Assembly (NCBI GenBank): GCA_937973965.1 | Contig: CALJJQ010000023.1 | Coordinates: 46,954 to 110,953 of the forward strand | DNA: 64,000 bases | Source: an uncultured Calothrix sp. | GTDB taxonomy: Bacteria > Cyanobacteriota > Cyanobacteriia > Cyanobacteriales > Nostocaceae | Reading direction: 5' to 3' | Shown here: in pieces, positions 18,802 through 28,082 of the stretch | Layout: each line of letters starts with the position of its first letter | How positions within the stretch are numbered: the stretch's first letter is position 1 | The notes under the pieces: generated by a model | What the model was told of the DNA's origin: nothing | The model's input: only the letters and a program-made list of their open reading frames with translations | Databases searched by the model: none | Program-made: the position numbers and the translations under genes

Positions 18802-19006
18802 GTCAGGAGACAATATAAAAGTGTGAGTTGATTAACTTTCAGTGGGCTATTTTTTTGATGCCAACCTGTACTAATTCAATTCAAAATACTTAGCGGCACA
18901 GGCTTCTAGCCTATGGGGAAATAATACCAAAGTCAGAAGAACGGATCAAACGGAACTGAGGAATTTAGAGATTTTCAAGTGGTGTGAGTTTTTCCATTGA
19001 TTCCGA

Positions 19007-19675
19007 CTAAGAAATAATCTGAATACATTCATCAACAGTTGCGCGATCGCGCATTGCTTGTACTAGTTTGGTATAAGCAAGGGAATTTGCTTCTAAAACC
19101 GTTTTCGCTTGGAGTAAATAAAAACGCTGCTTCTGTTCGCACACAGACGGGGAAAAACCGATATTTCGCATCAAAGTATTGAGAAAAACTCGATCATCCT
19201 TTCCTCCTTGAGCATCAGTAAACACCATTCTTTCAGCAGCGATTCCAGCCATCCAAACTATACCGTATCGGTCGAGCATTTGGGCTGTAATTTTTCCAGT
19301 TTTTAACTGGTTTTGAATCTCTTCATCATCAAAACGTACTCCACCCTGTCCCGGAAAACCCTGCTGTAGCGCTTCCCAAGCACTGAGACTATAACCGAGA
19401 ATGGGAATCGCAAACAGATGGGCTACCAAAAAATGTCCCGCTTCATGGTAAATTATGCGATCGCGGTAGGCTGGAGAAAATCCCCCAATCCAATCTAAGA
19501 CCACATTTCCCCCTTTCCCCTGGAAAAAGAAACTATCCACCGTCACCAGTCCTAATACTGCAAATGTGGTGACTGCTGGTAATGTGGAAGGGATATGTAG
19601 TAATGGTCCAAGCAAAATCGAAAACGTCATCAAAAAAACAGATATCGCCGCCAAACTTAAACTTAATTGACTCAT
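19007..19675 (-). CDS. Stand-alone FtsH-like (M41) zinc peptidase domain protein
   Basis: The 222-residue protein has two N-terminal hydrophobic segments and the zinc motif IIYHEAGHFLVAHLFAIP at about residue 75. A glycine-rich GFPGQGGVRFDDEE follows, then IVWMAGIAAERMVFTDAQGGKDD, the usual second part of M41 domains (third ligand in the D/E-rich region). There is no AAA ATPase module, so it is not FtsH itself but belongs to the cyanobacterial/plastid group of ATPase-free relatives. It is probably a thylakoid or plasma membrane protease or a chaperone-like protein. It stands alone. Confidence 0.82.
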   Translation of the reverse strand: MSQLSLSLAAISVFLMTFSILLGPLLHIPSTLPAVTTFAVLGLVTVDSFFFQGKGGNVVLDWIGGFSPAYRDRIIYHEAGHFLVAHLFAIPILGYSLSAWEALQQGFPGQGGVRFDDEEIQNQLKTGKITAQMLDRYGIVWMAGIAAERMVFTDAQGGKDDRVFLNTLMRNIGFSPSVCEQKQRFYLLQAKTVLEANSLAYTKLVQAMRDRATVDECIQIIS

Positions 19676-20319
19676 ACTAATTTTTCTTAAATAAGCTTAA
19701 TTTTTCTTTATTATCCGTTAAATCTAGAAAATAGGGAATGAACGTCAACAGATTTTGGATTGGGGAACGCTCCTAAGTTGTACATTTTATCAGCCTTACA
19801 TGGTAAAGCTGGGAAATCACTCAAACAAAAATACTACTTTGACTATTTGCTAGCAGCGAAAAACGCGGCTAGTTAGACCTAGCATCTCACGATGGGACAA
19901 TAGTACTTTTTGCGACTCAGTGATTTTCTTTAGTTATTGACTTAGGGAGAAAAGAAAACAAAAATACCGTATTTTTTTGGACGTAAATTGAAAATTTGAC
20001 TGTGTATATACGTAGAGTAACGAGATATTTAAGTCAAAGAACTTGATGTAAGTACTCTTCGTCAGGAGCATCACAGTGTATGATATATGTGCCTTGTTGG
20101 TTGATTTGACAATAAAATTGCTTGCCTTATCCTAACAGGGAACTGGGAGTAGGAATAGTAGGAAGATCAACCCCTTACTCGACGCTTACCGTTCACTGAC
20201 ATCAAATGCAGGTTTCTATAGTAAAGGAACGATAGGTGACAAATGAGATTTATCTTAAATTAAAAACATAAAATTATTATTTATTTAATTTTCCATTCAT
20301 TTTCCACAGACTAAATCCG
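19676..20319. other. Intergenic region between divergent M41-like and CHAT-TPR genes
   Basis: These 644 bp contain a degraded family A segment at about 20128-20215 (GGGAACTGGGAGTAGGAATAG, ATCAACCCCTTACTCGACGC). The rest is AT-rich and must hold both promoters. No gene is visible. Confidence 0.5.
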
Positions 20320-23079
20320 ATGAACAGACTTAAACAAGCTCGGAAGTTAATCAAAAAAAGATTCAACAAAGTGGCTCTGTATACTTTAATTTTGTTATTG
20401 GCTGTGGTGTTATCTGCAAATACTCCTGGTGTAATTGTTAGTAGCGTCAATTATTTCCGTGGTCAGCCAGATCAGCAAAATCTCCAACAACTAATTTCCC
20501 AATCCGGTGAAACAAATCGCGATCGCGCCAACAACTTGACAATTCAGGGTTGGCAATTATACGAAAAAGGTACAATAGAATCCCTGAATCAAGCTTTAGA
20601 AATATTACAATCAGCCCGGAAACTGTGGCAGCAAGTGGGGGATAAACAAGCAGAAGCACGTGCTGTTTTAGGAATTGGTCGGGTGTATGCGGATTTAGGA
20701 CAGAAACAGTTAGCTTTAGAACATTATCAACAAATGTTAACCCTATCCCGGTCAGTAGGCGATCACCGCATTGAATCAACGGCGATTAATAATATTGGAA
20801 GGGTATATGAGGATTTAGGGGAAAAACAAAAAGCCTTAGATAATTATCAACAAGCTTTAGAAATAGCCAAGCAAAATAGAGATCAAAAACAACAAGCGAG
20901 TATATTAGTCAATATTGGTCGAGTATTTGGTTATTTTGGAGATCAACAGAAAGCCATTGATTTGCAAAATCAAGCTCTATCATTATTTCGGGAATTAAAA
21001 GACATTGATGGACAGATTATTGCTTTAAATAGTCTGGGTCAGGCTTATTTTGATTTACAAGATCGACAAAAGGCAATGGAGTTTTATGAACAAGCTCTAT
21101 CATTGCTGAGTCAAACTGATAATAAACGGGGAATGGCCACCACATGGAACAATCTGGGTCAACTACACTTCGAATTAGGGAAAATTGACAAAGCCATAGA
21201 TTGTTTTCATCAAGCCTTAGAAACATGGCAACAAATAGGAGATAAAAGTGGAGCTGCTTCCAGTTTAAATAACATTGGTGCAGTTTACAGACACAAAGGA
21301 AAACTTCCCGAAGCATTATCCTACTTCCAACAAGCATTATCCCTGACTAGAACAGTTAGCGATCGCAGTCTGGAAGCTAATACCCTCGCAAATATAGCCC
21401 AAGTTCAACATCAACAGGGACAACTGGAAACATCCCAACAAAACATGGAAAATGCGATCGCAATTATCGAAGACCTGCGCAGTCAAATTCGTAGTCAAGA
21501 TTACCGTATCACCTATTTTGCCAGCAAAAAAGGGCTATACGACTTTTACATCGATGTCTTAATGGATTTACATCAAAAATATCCCCAAAAAGGATATGCT
21601 GCTCAAGCACTACAGGCCAGTGAAAATTCCCGCGCCCGTGGTTTAATAGAATTACTTACCGAAGCCCACGGCAAAATTCGCACCCAAATTGACCCCCAGC
21701 TCCTAGCCGAGGAAAACAGGATAAAATTCCGTTTAGAAGCAGTAAATCAACAACTCCAATCCATCCCCGATACCCCCGAAGGTCAACCCCAAACCACATA
21801 CCTGCGACAAGAAATCAATACCCTAGTGGCAGAGTATAAAAATCTGCAAACCAAAATCCGTAGCCAAAGCCCCAACTACGGTCAGTTAATGTACCCCAAA
21901 CCCCTCAACCTCCAAGAAATCCAACAACAACTAGACAAAGACACCGTTTTATTACAATATTCCCTAGGACGCGATCGCAGTTATCTCTGGACTGTATCCC
22001 CAAACAGCTTCCAATCCTACATCCTTCCCCCCTCCCCCCAAATCCAAATTAACGCCGAAAAATTCCGTACAGGTGTACAAATTACTACCCCAGACCTCCC
22101 CAACCAAGTCATAGATACAGCCCAGCAACTAAGTCAAACCATTATCGCCCCTGCTATTAACCAAATCAAAGATAAACGCCTAGTCATCGTCGGTGACGGT
22201 ATTCTCCAACAAATCCCCTTTGCGACCCTTCCCGACCCCCAAGTGAAAAATAAATACCAACCCCTGATGGTGAATCACGAAATCATCAATCTCCCCTCAG
22301 CCACCACCATCGCCATCCAACGCCGACAAATCACCAATCGCCAACCCGCTCCCAACCTGATCGCCATCCTCGCAGACCCCGTTTATACCGCCAACGACGA
22401 ACGAGTTACGGGAAAACCCGCACCTGCCCAAATCGCCGCCAATTTAGAACTGGAACAATCTGTTTTGAAACGTTCCGCTAGAGCCATTAATGGTCAAGGA
22501 TTTCCCCGTCTACCCTTTACCCTCCAGGAAGCTGAATCAATCCTTCAACTAATTCCCAACGCCACCGGACTCAAAGCCACCAGTTTCGATGCCAACTACG
22601 ACTTTGCCACCAGTCCGACCCTTAGTCAATATCGGATTCTCCATTTTGCCACCCACGGATTTGTCGATAACGACAATCCAGAATTATCGGGATTAGTTCT
22701 TTCCCTCGTTGACCAACAAGGACAACCCAGACGGGGATACCTCCAACTCGCAGACCTGTATAATTTAAACTATCCCGCCGACCTGATTGTGTTAAGTGCC
22801 TGCGAAACTGGACTCGGTAAGGAAGTTCGCGGCGAAGGATTGGTGGGGTTGACACGAGGACTGATGTATGCTGGTGGAGCCAGAATAGTCATTTCCCTGT
22901 GGCAAGTAAGTGATGAAGGAACAGCAGAGTTAATGCGGGAATTTTATCAGCAAATGTTAGGGAATAAACAAACACCCGCAGCAGCTTTAAGGAACGCTCA
23001 AATCAAACTTTGGCAACAAGGAGATTATCGCAGTCCCTATTTTTGGGCTGGTTTTACAATTCAAGGTGAGTGGCTGTAA
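20320..23079 (+). CDS. TPR-CHAT protein (caspase-like peptidase domain)
   Basis: The 919-residue protein has an N-terminal membrane segment (residues about 20-40, LYTLILLLAVVLSANTPGVI), then eight or so TPR repeats (about 65-385, e.g. AINNIGRVYEDLGEKQKALD). A helical linker precedes the C-terminal CHAT domain. The caspase-like dyad is visible: His779 in LHFATHG and Cys828 in VLSACETGLG. A Trp-rich end (SPYFWAGFTIQGEW) is typical. CHAT proteases act in bacterial programmed death or signalling when joined to sensor domains; TPRs probably bind the partner. No gasdermin-like or effector gene is next to it, so the substrate is unknown. Confidence 0.9.
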   Translation: MNRLKQARKLIKKRFNKVALYTLILLLAVVLSANTPGVIVSSVNYFRGQPDQQNLQQLISQSGETNRDRANNLTIQGWQLYEKGTIESLNQALEILQSARKLWQQVGDKQAEARAVLGIGRVYADLGQKQLALEHYQQMLTLSRSVGDHRIESTAINNIGRVYEDLGEKQKALDNYQQALEIAKQNRDQKQQASILVNIGRVFGYFGDQQKAIDLQNQALSLFRELKDIDGQIIALNSLGQAYFDLQDRQKAMEFYEQALSLLSQTDNKRGMATTWNNLGQLHFELGKIDKAIDCFHQALETWQQIGDKSGAASSLNNIGAVYRHKGKLPEALSYFQQALSLTRTVSDRSLEANTLANIAQVQHQQGQLETSQQNMENAIAIIEDLRSQIRSQDYRITYFASKKGLYDFYIDVLMDLHQKYPQKGYAAQALQASENSRARGLIELLTEAHGKIRTQIDPQLLAEENRIKFRLEAVNQQLQSIPDTPEGQPQTTYLRQEINTLVAEYKNLQTKIRSQSPNYGQLMYPKPLNLQEIQQQLDKDTVLLQYSLGRDRSYLWTVSPNSFQSYILPPSPQIQINAEKFRTGVQITTPDLPNQVIDTAQQLSQTIIAPAINQIKDKRLVIVGDGILQQIPFATLPDPQVKNKYQPLMVNHEIINLPSATTIAIQRRQITNRQPAPNLIAILADPVYTANDERVTGKPAPAQIAANLELEQSVLKRSARAINGQGFPRLPFTLQEAESILQLIPNATGLKATSFDANYDFATSPTLSQYRILHFATHGFVDNDNPELSGLVLSLVDQQGQPRRGYLQLADLYNLNYPADLIVLSACETGLGKEVRGEGLVGLTRGLMYAGGARIVISLWQVSDEGTAELMREFYQQMLGNKQTPAAALRNAQIKLWQQGDYRSPYFWAGFTIQGEWL

Positions 23080-23151
23080 ATAAGCAGTTGGAGTAATACG
23101 GTTCGGAACAGAAATTTTGACAAACCACTACTCCTCACTCCCTATTCCCTG

Positions 23152-24903
23152 TCAAAGATTTTTTTCCGGATTAGGCGATCGCTCAAAAACTGGACAATAT
23201 CCTTCTAGGGTGACGCGAAAGTTGTACAATGGGGAGGATGGATTCCAACATCTTTGTCCGCGTTGATGACGACATGTACCGCAACAGTCTATACTCCAAT
23301 CAATGCGATCGCTGTTTTGATGCATCAGTTCCCGGGGTGATAATCCCCGCAGGACTAATTCTTCCCCTTGCCATCTGGCTTCTACTAGTCCAGTATCGGC
23401 AAATTGTCTCCATCGCGGGTCGGCAGCGATCGCTTCTGGTAGGGTAATTGTCACCATACTCCCTAACTCGGTTAATTCCCCTTCGTAGTTGGTTGCTGGG
23501 GCTGATGGTTGCAAAAAATTATCCCCTACCGGTAATTCTACGAGGGTTCCACTGGCGGGAGAATGGACGTGGTAGCGATTTTGCAATTCTTCCAGGCTGG
23601 TGAGGTCTGCCAGGTATTCTGGCGCACCATGTACAAAAATGACGTGCTGCGGACGTAAGTTGTGAATCAGTTGGGTGGTTCCGGGACAATCACTGTGTTG
23701 GGCTAAGAGGTAGGTTTCCACCTGCACTAGGCAGGGTGATTGTTGATAAACCCGTGATTCGATTTTCTGGGGAGCTAAAATTAGCCAAGGACCCGTGTCT
23801 TCTTGCAAATAGGCTTGTAGGGCACTATTAACATCCGTCAAGACGATACAGGGATTTCTCCCCACGATTCCACGGTTTTCTGGTGGTAATCTCCGGACAC
23901 GGGGACGTACCCGTTCATCCCAAAATAACGGCTGGTGACGGGCAAAGTTTTGTACCGATGCGGGTAGATGGGGTAATAATTCTAAATACACATCACAACC
24001 AATGGCCACACTCCCATCCACCCAGATATCTAAATTCCGCCCCGTAAAATAGTGGTGGCTGCGCAGTAACATCAGTAATTCCTGTCCTAATCCCAACGCT
24101 GGTGTCGGCATTAATACGGAATAGCCATCTTCAATCGCCCGATTGATTCTTTCTGCTAATTGGTTTTCCTGGTTACGACGGTGGGGATGGCGCGAACTTC
24201 CGTAGGTTCCCTCAATAATCAACACATCTAACTCAATTCCCCGCAATTCCTCTAATCGTAAACCCTCCACCAATCGAGAATTGGAGAGAAAAAAATCACC
24301 CGTATACAACAATCTGTATTTTTTCTGGGGGCTAATATAGGTAATTAAAAATGCAACTGCACCTGGTAAATGACCCGCCGGGAACAATTCCACAATTAAA
24401 CCATCTTCTAACTCGATTGGCGATCGCAATGGTAGGGCTTGACAAAATTGGGTCTTCGATTTGTCGGTTTCATCTAGCCAATTTAGGGGTAATAATCGAC
24501 TTGTGACTTCACTCCCATAAATGGGTAGTAAAGGATAAAGTTCGTGTAGGGATTTTAAACCCTGTGCATGGTCAGGATGAGCATGGCTCACCAAAACGAA
24601 ATTGGCTGGTAAGGGAGACTGTCCCGGTCGAGCAAATTTGACCACTCCCTCAATTAAAGGAGTGATATCAGCCAAACCACAATCCAATAAAATACGATGC
24701 TTACCCATACGTAGCAATAAACACATGCCTTCACCCTGCTGGTGAACGCCATAGGGTAAACATTCCAATTCGCAGGTCTGTTCGCGATCGTCGAAGTCCA
24801 ATGATTCCGACATAGAATTAAACAAAAACTCCCTCGCTTTTCCCTGAATCCCCTTATCCCCAGGAGGTTGTTTTTGGCTTTCAGGGGTAGGAGTGTCGCT
24901 CAT
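23152..24903 (-). CDS. Beta-CASP/MBL metallo-hydrolase (RNase J/CPSF-like)
   Basis: The MBL motif HAHPDHAQGL (HxHxDH) is near the N-terminus, followed by AGHLPGAVAFLI, YTGDFFLS, and the beta-CASP blocks LIIEGTYG, PTPALGLGQELL and FVHGAPEYL. These are the features of nucleic-acid-cleaving beta-CASP enzymes. The C-terminus adds a Cys cluster (DCCGTCRHQRGQRCW and GYC), possibly zinc-binding. The frame is open to 24954, but the ATG at 24903 has GGGGGAT five bases upstream and is preferred; another candidate is 24813. It is monocistronic. Confidence 0.85.
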   Translation of the reverse strand: MSDTPTPESQKQPPGDKGIQGKAREFLFNSMSESLDFDDREQTCELECLPYGVHQQGEGMCLLLRMGKHRILLDCGLADITPLIEGVVKFARPGQSPLPANFVLVSHAHPDHAQGLKSLHELYPLLPIYGSEVTSRLLPLNWLDETDKSKTQFCQALPLRSPIELEDGLIVELFPAGHLPGAVAFLITYISPQKKYRLLYTGDFFLSNSRLVEGLRLEELRGIELDVLIIEGTYGSSRHPHRRNQENQLAERINRAIEDGYSVLMPTPALGLGQELLMLLRSHHYFTGRNLDIWVDGSVAIGCDVYLELLPHLPASVQNFARHQPLFWDERVRPRVRRLPPENRGIVGRNPCIVLTDVNSALQAYLQEDTGPWLILAPQKIESRVYQQSPCLVQVETYLLAQHSDCPGTTQLIHNLRPQHVIFVHGAPEYLADLTSLEELQNRYHVHSPASGTLVELPVGDNFLQPSAPATNYEGELTELGSMVTITLPEAIAADPRWRQFADTGLVEARWQGEELVLRGLSPRELMHQNSDRIDWSIDCCGTCRHQRGQRCWNPSSPLYNFRVTLEGYCPVFERSPNPEKNL

Positions 24904-25084
24904 ACCATCCCCCCAACCGCAAGCAAATTTACCAGATGCTAATATCTCCCTCATGTCACGACAACATGGGATAATAACTGCTAACCGTTAACAGTCAACG
25001 GTTAACAGTCAACTGTCAGCAAAAAGTGAATCTGCTAATTAAATAATTCCTAAAATGCCTAACAGTTGATATTTTGAGGTGGGG

Positions 25085-25207
25085 TTAATGGGCAGATCCA
25101 TTACCGTGGTAATTATCCGAGTCATAAAAGCCGTTCTTGGTGCCAAAAAATAAGCACGCAAACGTGAATACTACCGTTAATCCAACTAATATTAGTTTCA
25201 CATCCAT
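25085..25207 (-). CDS. Small 40-residue single-TM protein, probably NDH-1 subunit NdhP
   Basis: Forty codons run from ATG (25207) to TAA. The N-terminal half is a membrane helix (KLILVGLTVVFTFACLFFG) followed by a short polar tail TKNGFYDSDNYHGNGSAH. From memory this resembles the NDH-1-associated NdhP type, a tiny single-TM subunit needed for cyclic electron flow, but the identity is not certain. GAGGAT lies 11 bases upstream of the start. It is too short for normal ORF cut-offs and could be missed by annotation. Confidence 0.7.
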   Translation of the reverse strand: MDVKLILVGLTVVFTFACLFFGTKNGFYDSDNYHGNGSAH

Positions 25208-25463
25208 TGTTGTAATATCCTCATTGAATATTTTATCTACAAACTTCGTTGCAATCTTTAACAATCACAACAGCTAAATTCACAACTACGCTTCTCAATC
25301 TTTACTATGTTATGTAAGCTTTTGGCAATGAGCGAAGATACTAAAATACAAGTTCGATTGTAAAACGTTTGGATTAACCTGTCTATCTGTTGAAATTATT
25401 AAAAAAATCTATATTTCTGGAATCATATATCCATGCTTGAAAGAAGTATTTGTTGACAGTTAA

Positions 25464-25548
25464 TACCGTTTTACTTTGAAGTTGATACATGTAGGAAAGC
25501 AGGGGAGCAGGGGAGGACAATGTATCAACATTTGGAGAAAATAGTATA
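25464..25548. repeat. Family B small TIR element (copy B2)
   Basis: The ends ATACCGTTTTACTTTGAAG and GGAGAAAATAGTAT are imperfect inverted repeats. The core contains AAAGCAGGGGAGCAGGGGAGG. The length is 85 bp, equal to copy B3. Confidence 0.75.
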
Positions 25549-25656
25549 AAAATTGACAGGTAGGTGACAGAATCGACGTAACAATGCTATTTCTATTGCA
25601 GGATAAACTTCTTCAACAGTCCCTTGTCACGGAGAAACCCCCCTACCCATATCTAA

Positions 25657-25741
25657 ATACAGTTTTACTTTGAAGTTGATACATTTAGGAAGCAGGGGGA
25701 GCAGGGGAAGGAAATGCATCAAAATTTTACTGAAATGGTAT
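25657..25741. repeat. Family B small TIR element (copy B3)
   Basis: This 85-bp copy begins ATACAGTTTTACTTTGAAG and ends TTTACTGAAATGGTAT, with the same GAAGTTGATACAT and ATGCATCAAAA inverted pair as in other copies. It abuts family A copy A4. Confidence 0.75.
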
Positions 25742-25742
25742 A

Positions 25743-25852
25743 AGCCAGCATTTTCAGCAAGGGAATGATAAGCTTTGAGTAATGGATTGATTCTCCTACC
25801 ACTCCCCACTCCCTACTCCCTGAAATCAGGAGTTTGTGGAGAAATCCGGGTA
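25743..25852. repeat. Family A small TIR element (copy A4)
   Basis: The right end TTTGTGGAGAAATCCGGGTA is a well-preserved family A terminus. The left end AGCCAGCATTTTCAGCAAGG is diverged. The interior contains CCACTCCCCACTCCCTACTC. Confidence 0.7.
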
Positions 25853-25874
25853 CGGATACCACAATTAAACTTCC

Positions 25875-26645
25875 TTAAAATCGATAGCTCATCACCTGAA
25901 TAGCGCTGGTTTCCGGTAACTGATTTGGACGGATGGTGATAGTATCCGTATTACTACGAATTATTTGCGTACCCTGCATCACATTTAAAAAATCATCAAG
26001 AGGAGCAATATCGCAAGTATCATCAGCCGCTTGGGTACGATAATAGGTAGGAATGATTAACCTGGGATTAAGGGATTGAATAGCTTGTTGAGCTTCTTGA
26101 GCATTATATCCCTTAGCTCCACCACCCACCGGAATTAGCGCCACATCGGGACGACCAAATAGGGTCTTTTGTTCAATGGAAATCGGTCCTGCTGGTACAC
26201 CAAGATGGGAAATCCGCACACCTGCTTGTCTCCAACTCCAAGCATTATTCATCCCAAATTGTCTACCACCCCTACGGTCGTGGGGAAGTGCAACCCCTTG
26301 AAACTGAATTCCACCAAACTCGTAAACACCGGGTCGAAAAATCAATTTCGGATTTCCCGGTAAATCGCCAATATAGCCTTCATCTAGGAGTTGGCTACTA
26401 ACTAAAACCAAATCAGCTGTCACCCGAATCGGTCGATATTTGGCAGTACAACCCCCTGGACGGAACGGATTTACAAGTACCCGTAAACCCCCACCCGTAA
26501 ACAAAAAACAACTATGTCCCAACCACTGGATGGATAAGGAATTGCCTGTTTGTGCGTTTGCTTGGAGGTGTGTTAACCATTCTCCACCCATCGCAGTTAG
26601 CAATCCTGCTCCAGCGTAGCCCATTAACTGTCGTCGTTTCATCAA
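25875..26645 (-). CDS. Exported MBL-fold protein with degenerate metal motif (UlaG-like)
   Basis: The 256-residue protein has a twin-arginine-like leader (KRRQLMGYAGAGLLTAMGG) and an MBL-type scaffold: LSIQWLGHSCFLF, LRVLVNPFRPG, later LIPVGGGAKGYNAQEA and PRLIIPTYYRT. This order matches UlaG-like metallo-hydrolases. The metal-binding HxHxDH is replaced by VSSQLLDEGY, so classical two-metal hydrolysis is doubtful. It overlaps trpG/pabA by 4 bp and is therefore co-transcribed. The substrate is unknown. Confidence 0.75.
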   Translation of the reverse strand: MMKRRQLMGYAGAGLLTAMGGEWLTHLQANAQTGNSLSIQWLGHSCFLFTGGGLRVLVNPFRPGGCTAKYRPIRVTADLVLVSSQLLDEGYIGDLPGNPKLIFRPGVYEFGGIQFQGVALPHDRRGGRQFGMNNAWSWRQAGVRISHLGVPAGPISIEQKTLFGRPDVALIPVGGGAKGYNAQEAQQAIQSLNPRLIIPTYYRTQAADDTCDIAPLDDFLNVMQGTQIIRSNTDTITIRPNQLPETSAIQVMSYRF

Positions 26646-27244
26646 TTTGCTCTTGACTGTATTTGTACGAGAAAGTTACGTAACAATTGCTTGCCTGAAG
26701 TTGTCAGGACACTCTCTGGATGAAACTGGACTCCTTCCACGTGGGGATAGTTCCGATGTCGTACACCCATAATTGTTCCATCCTCGACCCACGCGGTAAT
26801 TTCTAATACATCTGGACAGGTTTGTCGCTCAATAATCAAGCTATGGTAGCGAGTTGCGGTCATCGGGTTTTCAATCCCAGCGAATACCCCTACCCCTGTA
26901 TGGAAAACAGGAGATGTTTTCCCGTGCATTAATTCCGGTGCGGAGACTATTTTACCGCCAAATACCTGGCCAATGCTCTGATGACCTAAACAAACACCCA
27001 AAATGGGATAATTAGCACCTAATTGGCGAATTAAATCCACAGAAACACCCGCGTCTTCTGGTCTACCTGGACCTGGGGAAATGACGATTCCGTGGGGATT
27101 TAAACTGCGAATTTCCCCAATCGATATTTTGTCATTGCGAAAAACTTGAATATCTTGAGCGATCGCAAATTCTGTACTTAGTTCTCCTAAATACTGAACC
27201 AAATTATAAGTAAAGCTATCGTAATTATCAATAACTATAATCAC
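26642..27244 (-). CDS. trpG: Anthranilate/aminodeoxychorismate synthase glutaminase subunit
   Basis: The 200-residue class I glutamine amidotransferase has the catalytic Cys in GVCLGHQSIGQ and the His-Glu pair in GVQFHPESVLT. The start MIIVIDNYDSFTYNLVQYLG is diagnostic for TrpG/PabA. It supplies ammonia to TrpE or PabB, giving anthranilate or aminodeoxychorismate; in cyanobacteria one such subunit may serve both. Its stop overlaps the start of the downstream metallo-hydrolase gene (ATGA-type overlap). It follows ybeY and dgkA on the same strand. Confidence 0.92.
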   Translation of the reverse strand: MIIVIDNYDSFTYNLVQYLGELSTEFAIAQDIQVFRNDKISIGEIRSLNPHGIVISPGPGRPEDAGVSVDLIRQLGANYPILGVCLGHQSIGQVFGGKIVSAPELMHGKTSPVFHTGVGVFAGIENPMTATRYHSLIIERQTCPDVLEITAWVEDGTIMGVRHRNYPHVEGVQFHPESVLTTSGKQLLRNFLVQIQSRAN

Positions 27245-27473
27245 CGTTTAATCCTGCAATTGCCATCAAATATTAGGATACAGGAATATAGTTGCTGAGA
27301 CAGACCGCCAGGTAAACTAGGAGAAAAAGGGGACATTGCATCCAAATTATATGAAATATGAATTGGAGAGACCGAGCGATGCTAGGTCTCTCCATGACGA
27401 TGATTTTAATTTGAATCAATGTAAATAATTCTAATTCATGCCCAAATAGATGTTTATCTAGCAAAATTTCCAC

Positions 27474-27995
27474 CTAATGAATTAGATATCCCGCAACTTC
27501 TACCCATAAAGGTGGTATGATTAAAATCCCAGCGACAAAAACCGCAACCATCGCTGCGACTAAAACCGCACCCGCAGCACAATCCTTGGCAATTTTAGCT
27601 AATTCGTGGTAGGTCTGCTTCACAGTTAAATCCACCAGGGATTCAATTGCTGTATTTAGTAACTCCAAAGCCAATACTAAACCACTAGTTAAACCAATTA
27701 CAGCCATGGACGCGGCTGATAAATGTAAAAATATCCCTAAGCTGAAAGCCAGTATACATACAGAAACATGGATTTTAAAATTGCGTTGGGTTCTAAAAGC
27801 ATAGGTGATTCCAGCCCAAGCGTATTTAAAACTGACAAATAAATTTGATGCTACCTGCCAAGATAACTTACGCTCTTGATTCGTAACTGTCTCCAGCGAA
27901 TCAGACTTTAGGGGGGACGAAAGTTTATTGGACATAAGCATCAAGTAAAAACGGTGTAAGGGTACAAGGAGGAAAGGTAAAACTAGCAGAATCAA
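27474..27995 (-). CDS. dgkA: Diacylglycerol kinase family protein
   Basis: The protein has the DgkA core: NLFVSFKYAWAGITYAFRTQRNFKIH, a membrane helix, then the highly conserved LALELLNTAIESLVDL (catalytic Glu region) and KDCAAGAVLVAAMVAVFVAG. Three membrane helices are predicted. It phosphorylates diacylglycerol or undecaprenol at the inner membrane. The frame opens at 27995, but ATG at 27935 (MSNKLSS) is an alternative that removes an odd hydrophobic leader. The ybeY-dgkA-trpG order is a frequent cyanobacterial arrangement. Confidence 0.9.
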   Translation of the reverse strand: MILLVLPFLLVPLHRFYLMLMSNKLSSPLKSDSLETVTNQERKLSWQVASNLFVSFKYAWAGITYAFRTQRNFKIHVSVCILAFSLGIFLHLSAASMAVIGLTSGLVLALELLNTAIESLVDLTVKQTYHELAKIAKDCAAGAVLVAAMVAVFVAGILIIPPLWVEVAGYLIH

Positions 27996-28082
27996 TTAAC
28001 ACTTATCAGAAATTAACACTTAGTTATATTTCTACATAAGTATTATAGGAGAGCAATTTGTGATTTTTGGCAAGTTGGACAA

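Larger units (their letters stand above)
24904..25874. other. Intergenic region with NdhP-like gene and repeats
   Basis: Outside the small gene at 25085-25207 this region contains a GTTAACAGTCAACGG-type repeat (24985-25020), two family B copies and one family A copy. No other gene is seen. Confidence 0.6.

Noticed and set aside
24985..25020. GTTAACAGTCAACGG blocks as a possible CRISPR array
   Set aside because: The units are adjacent with no regular spacer of constant length; they are parts of dispersed repeats also seen at 7303, 28740 and 43160.
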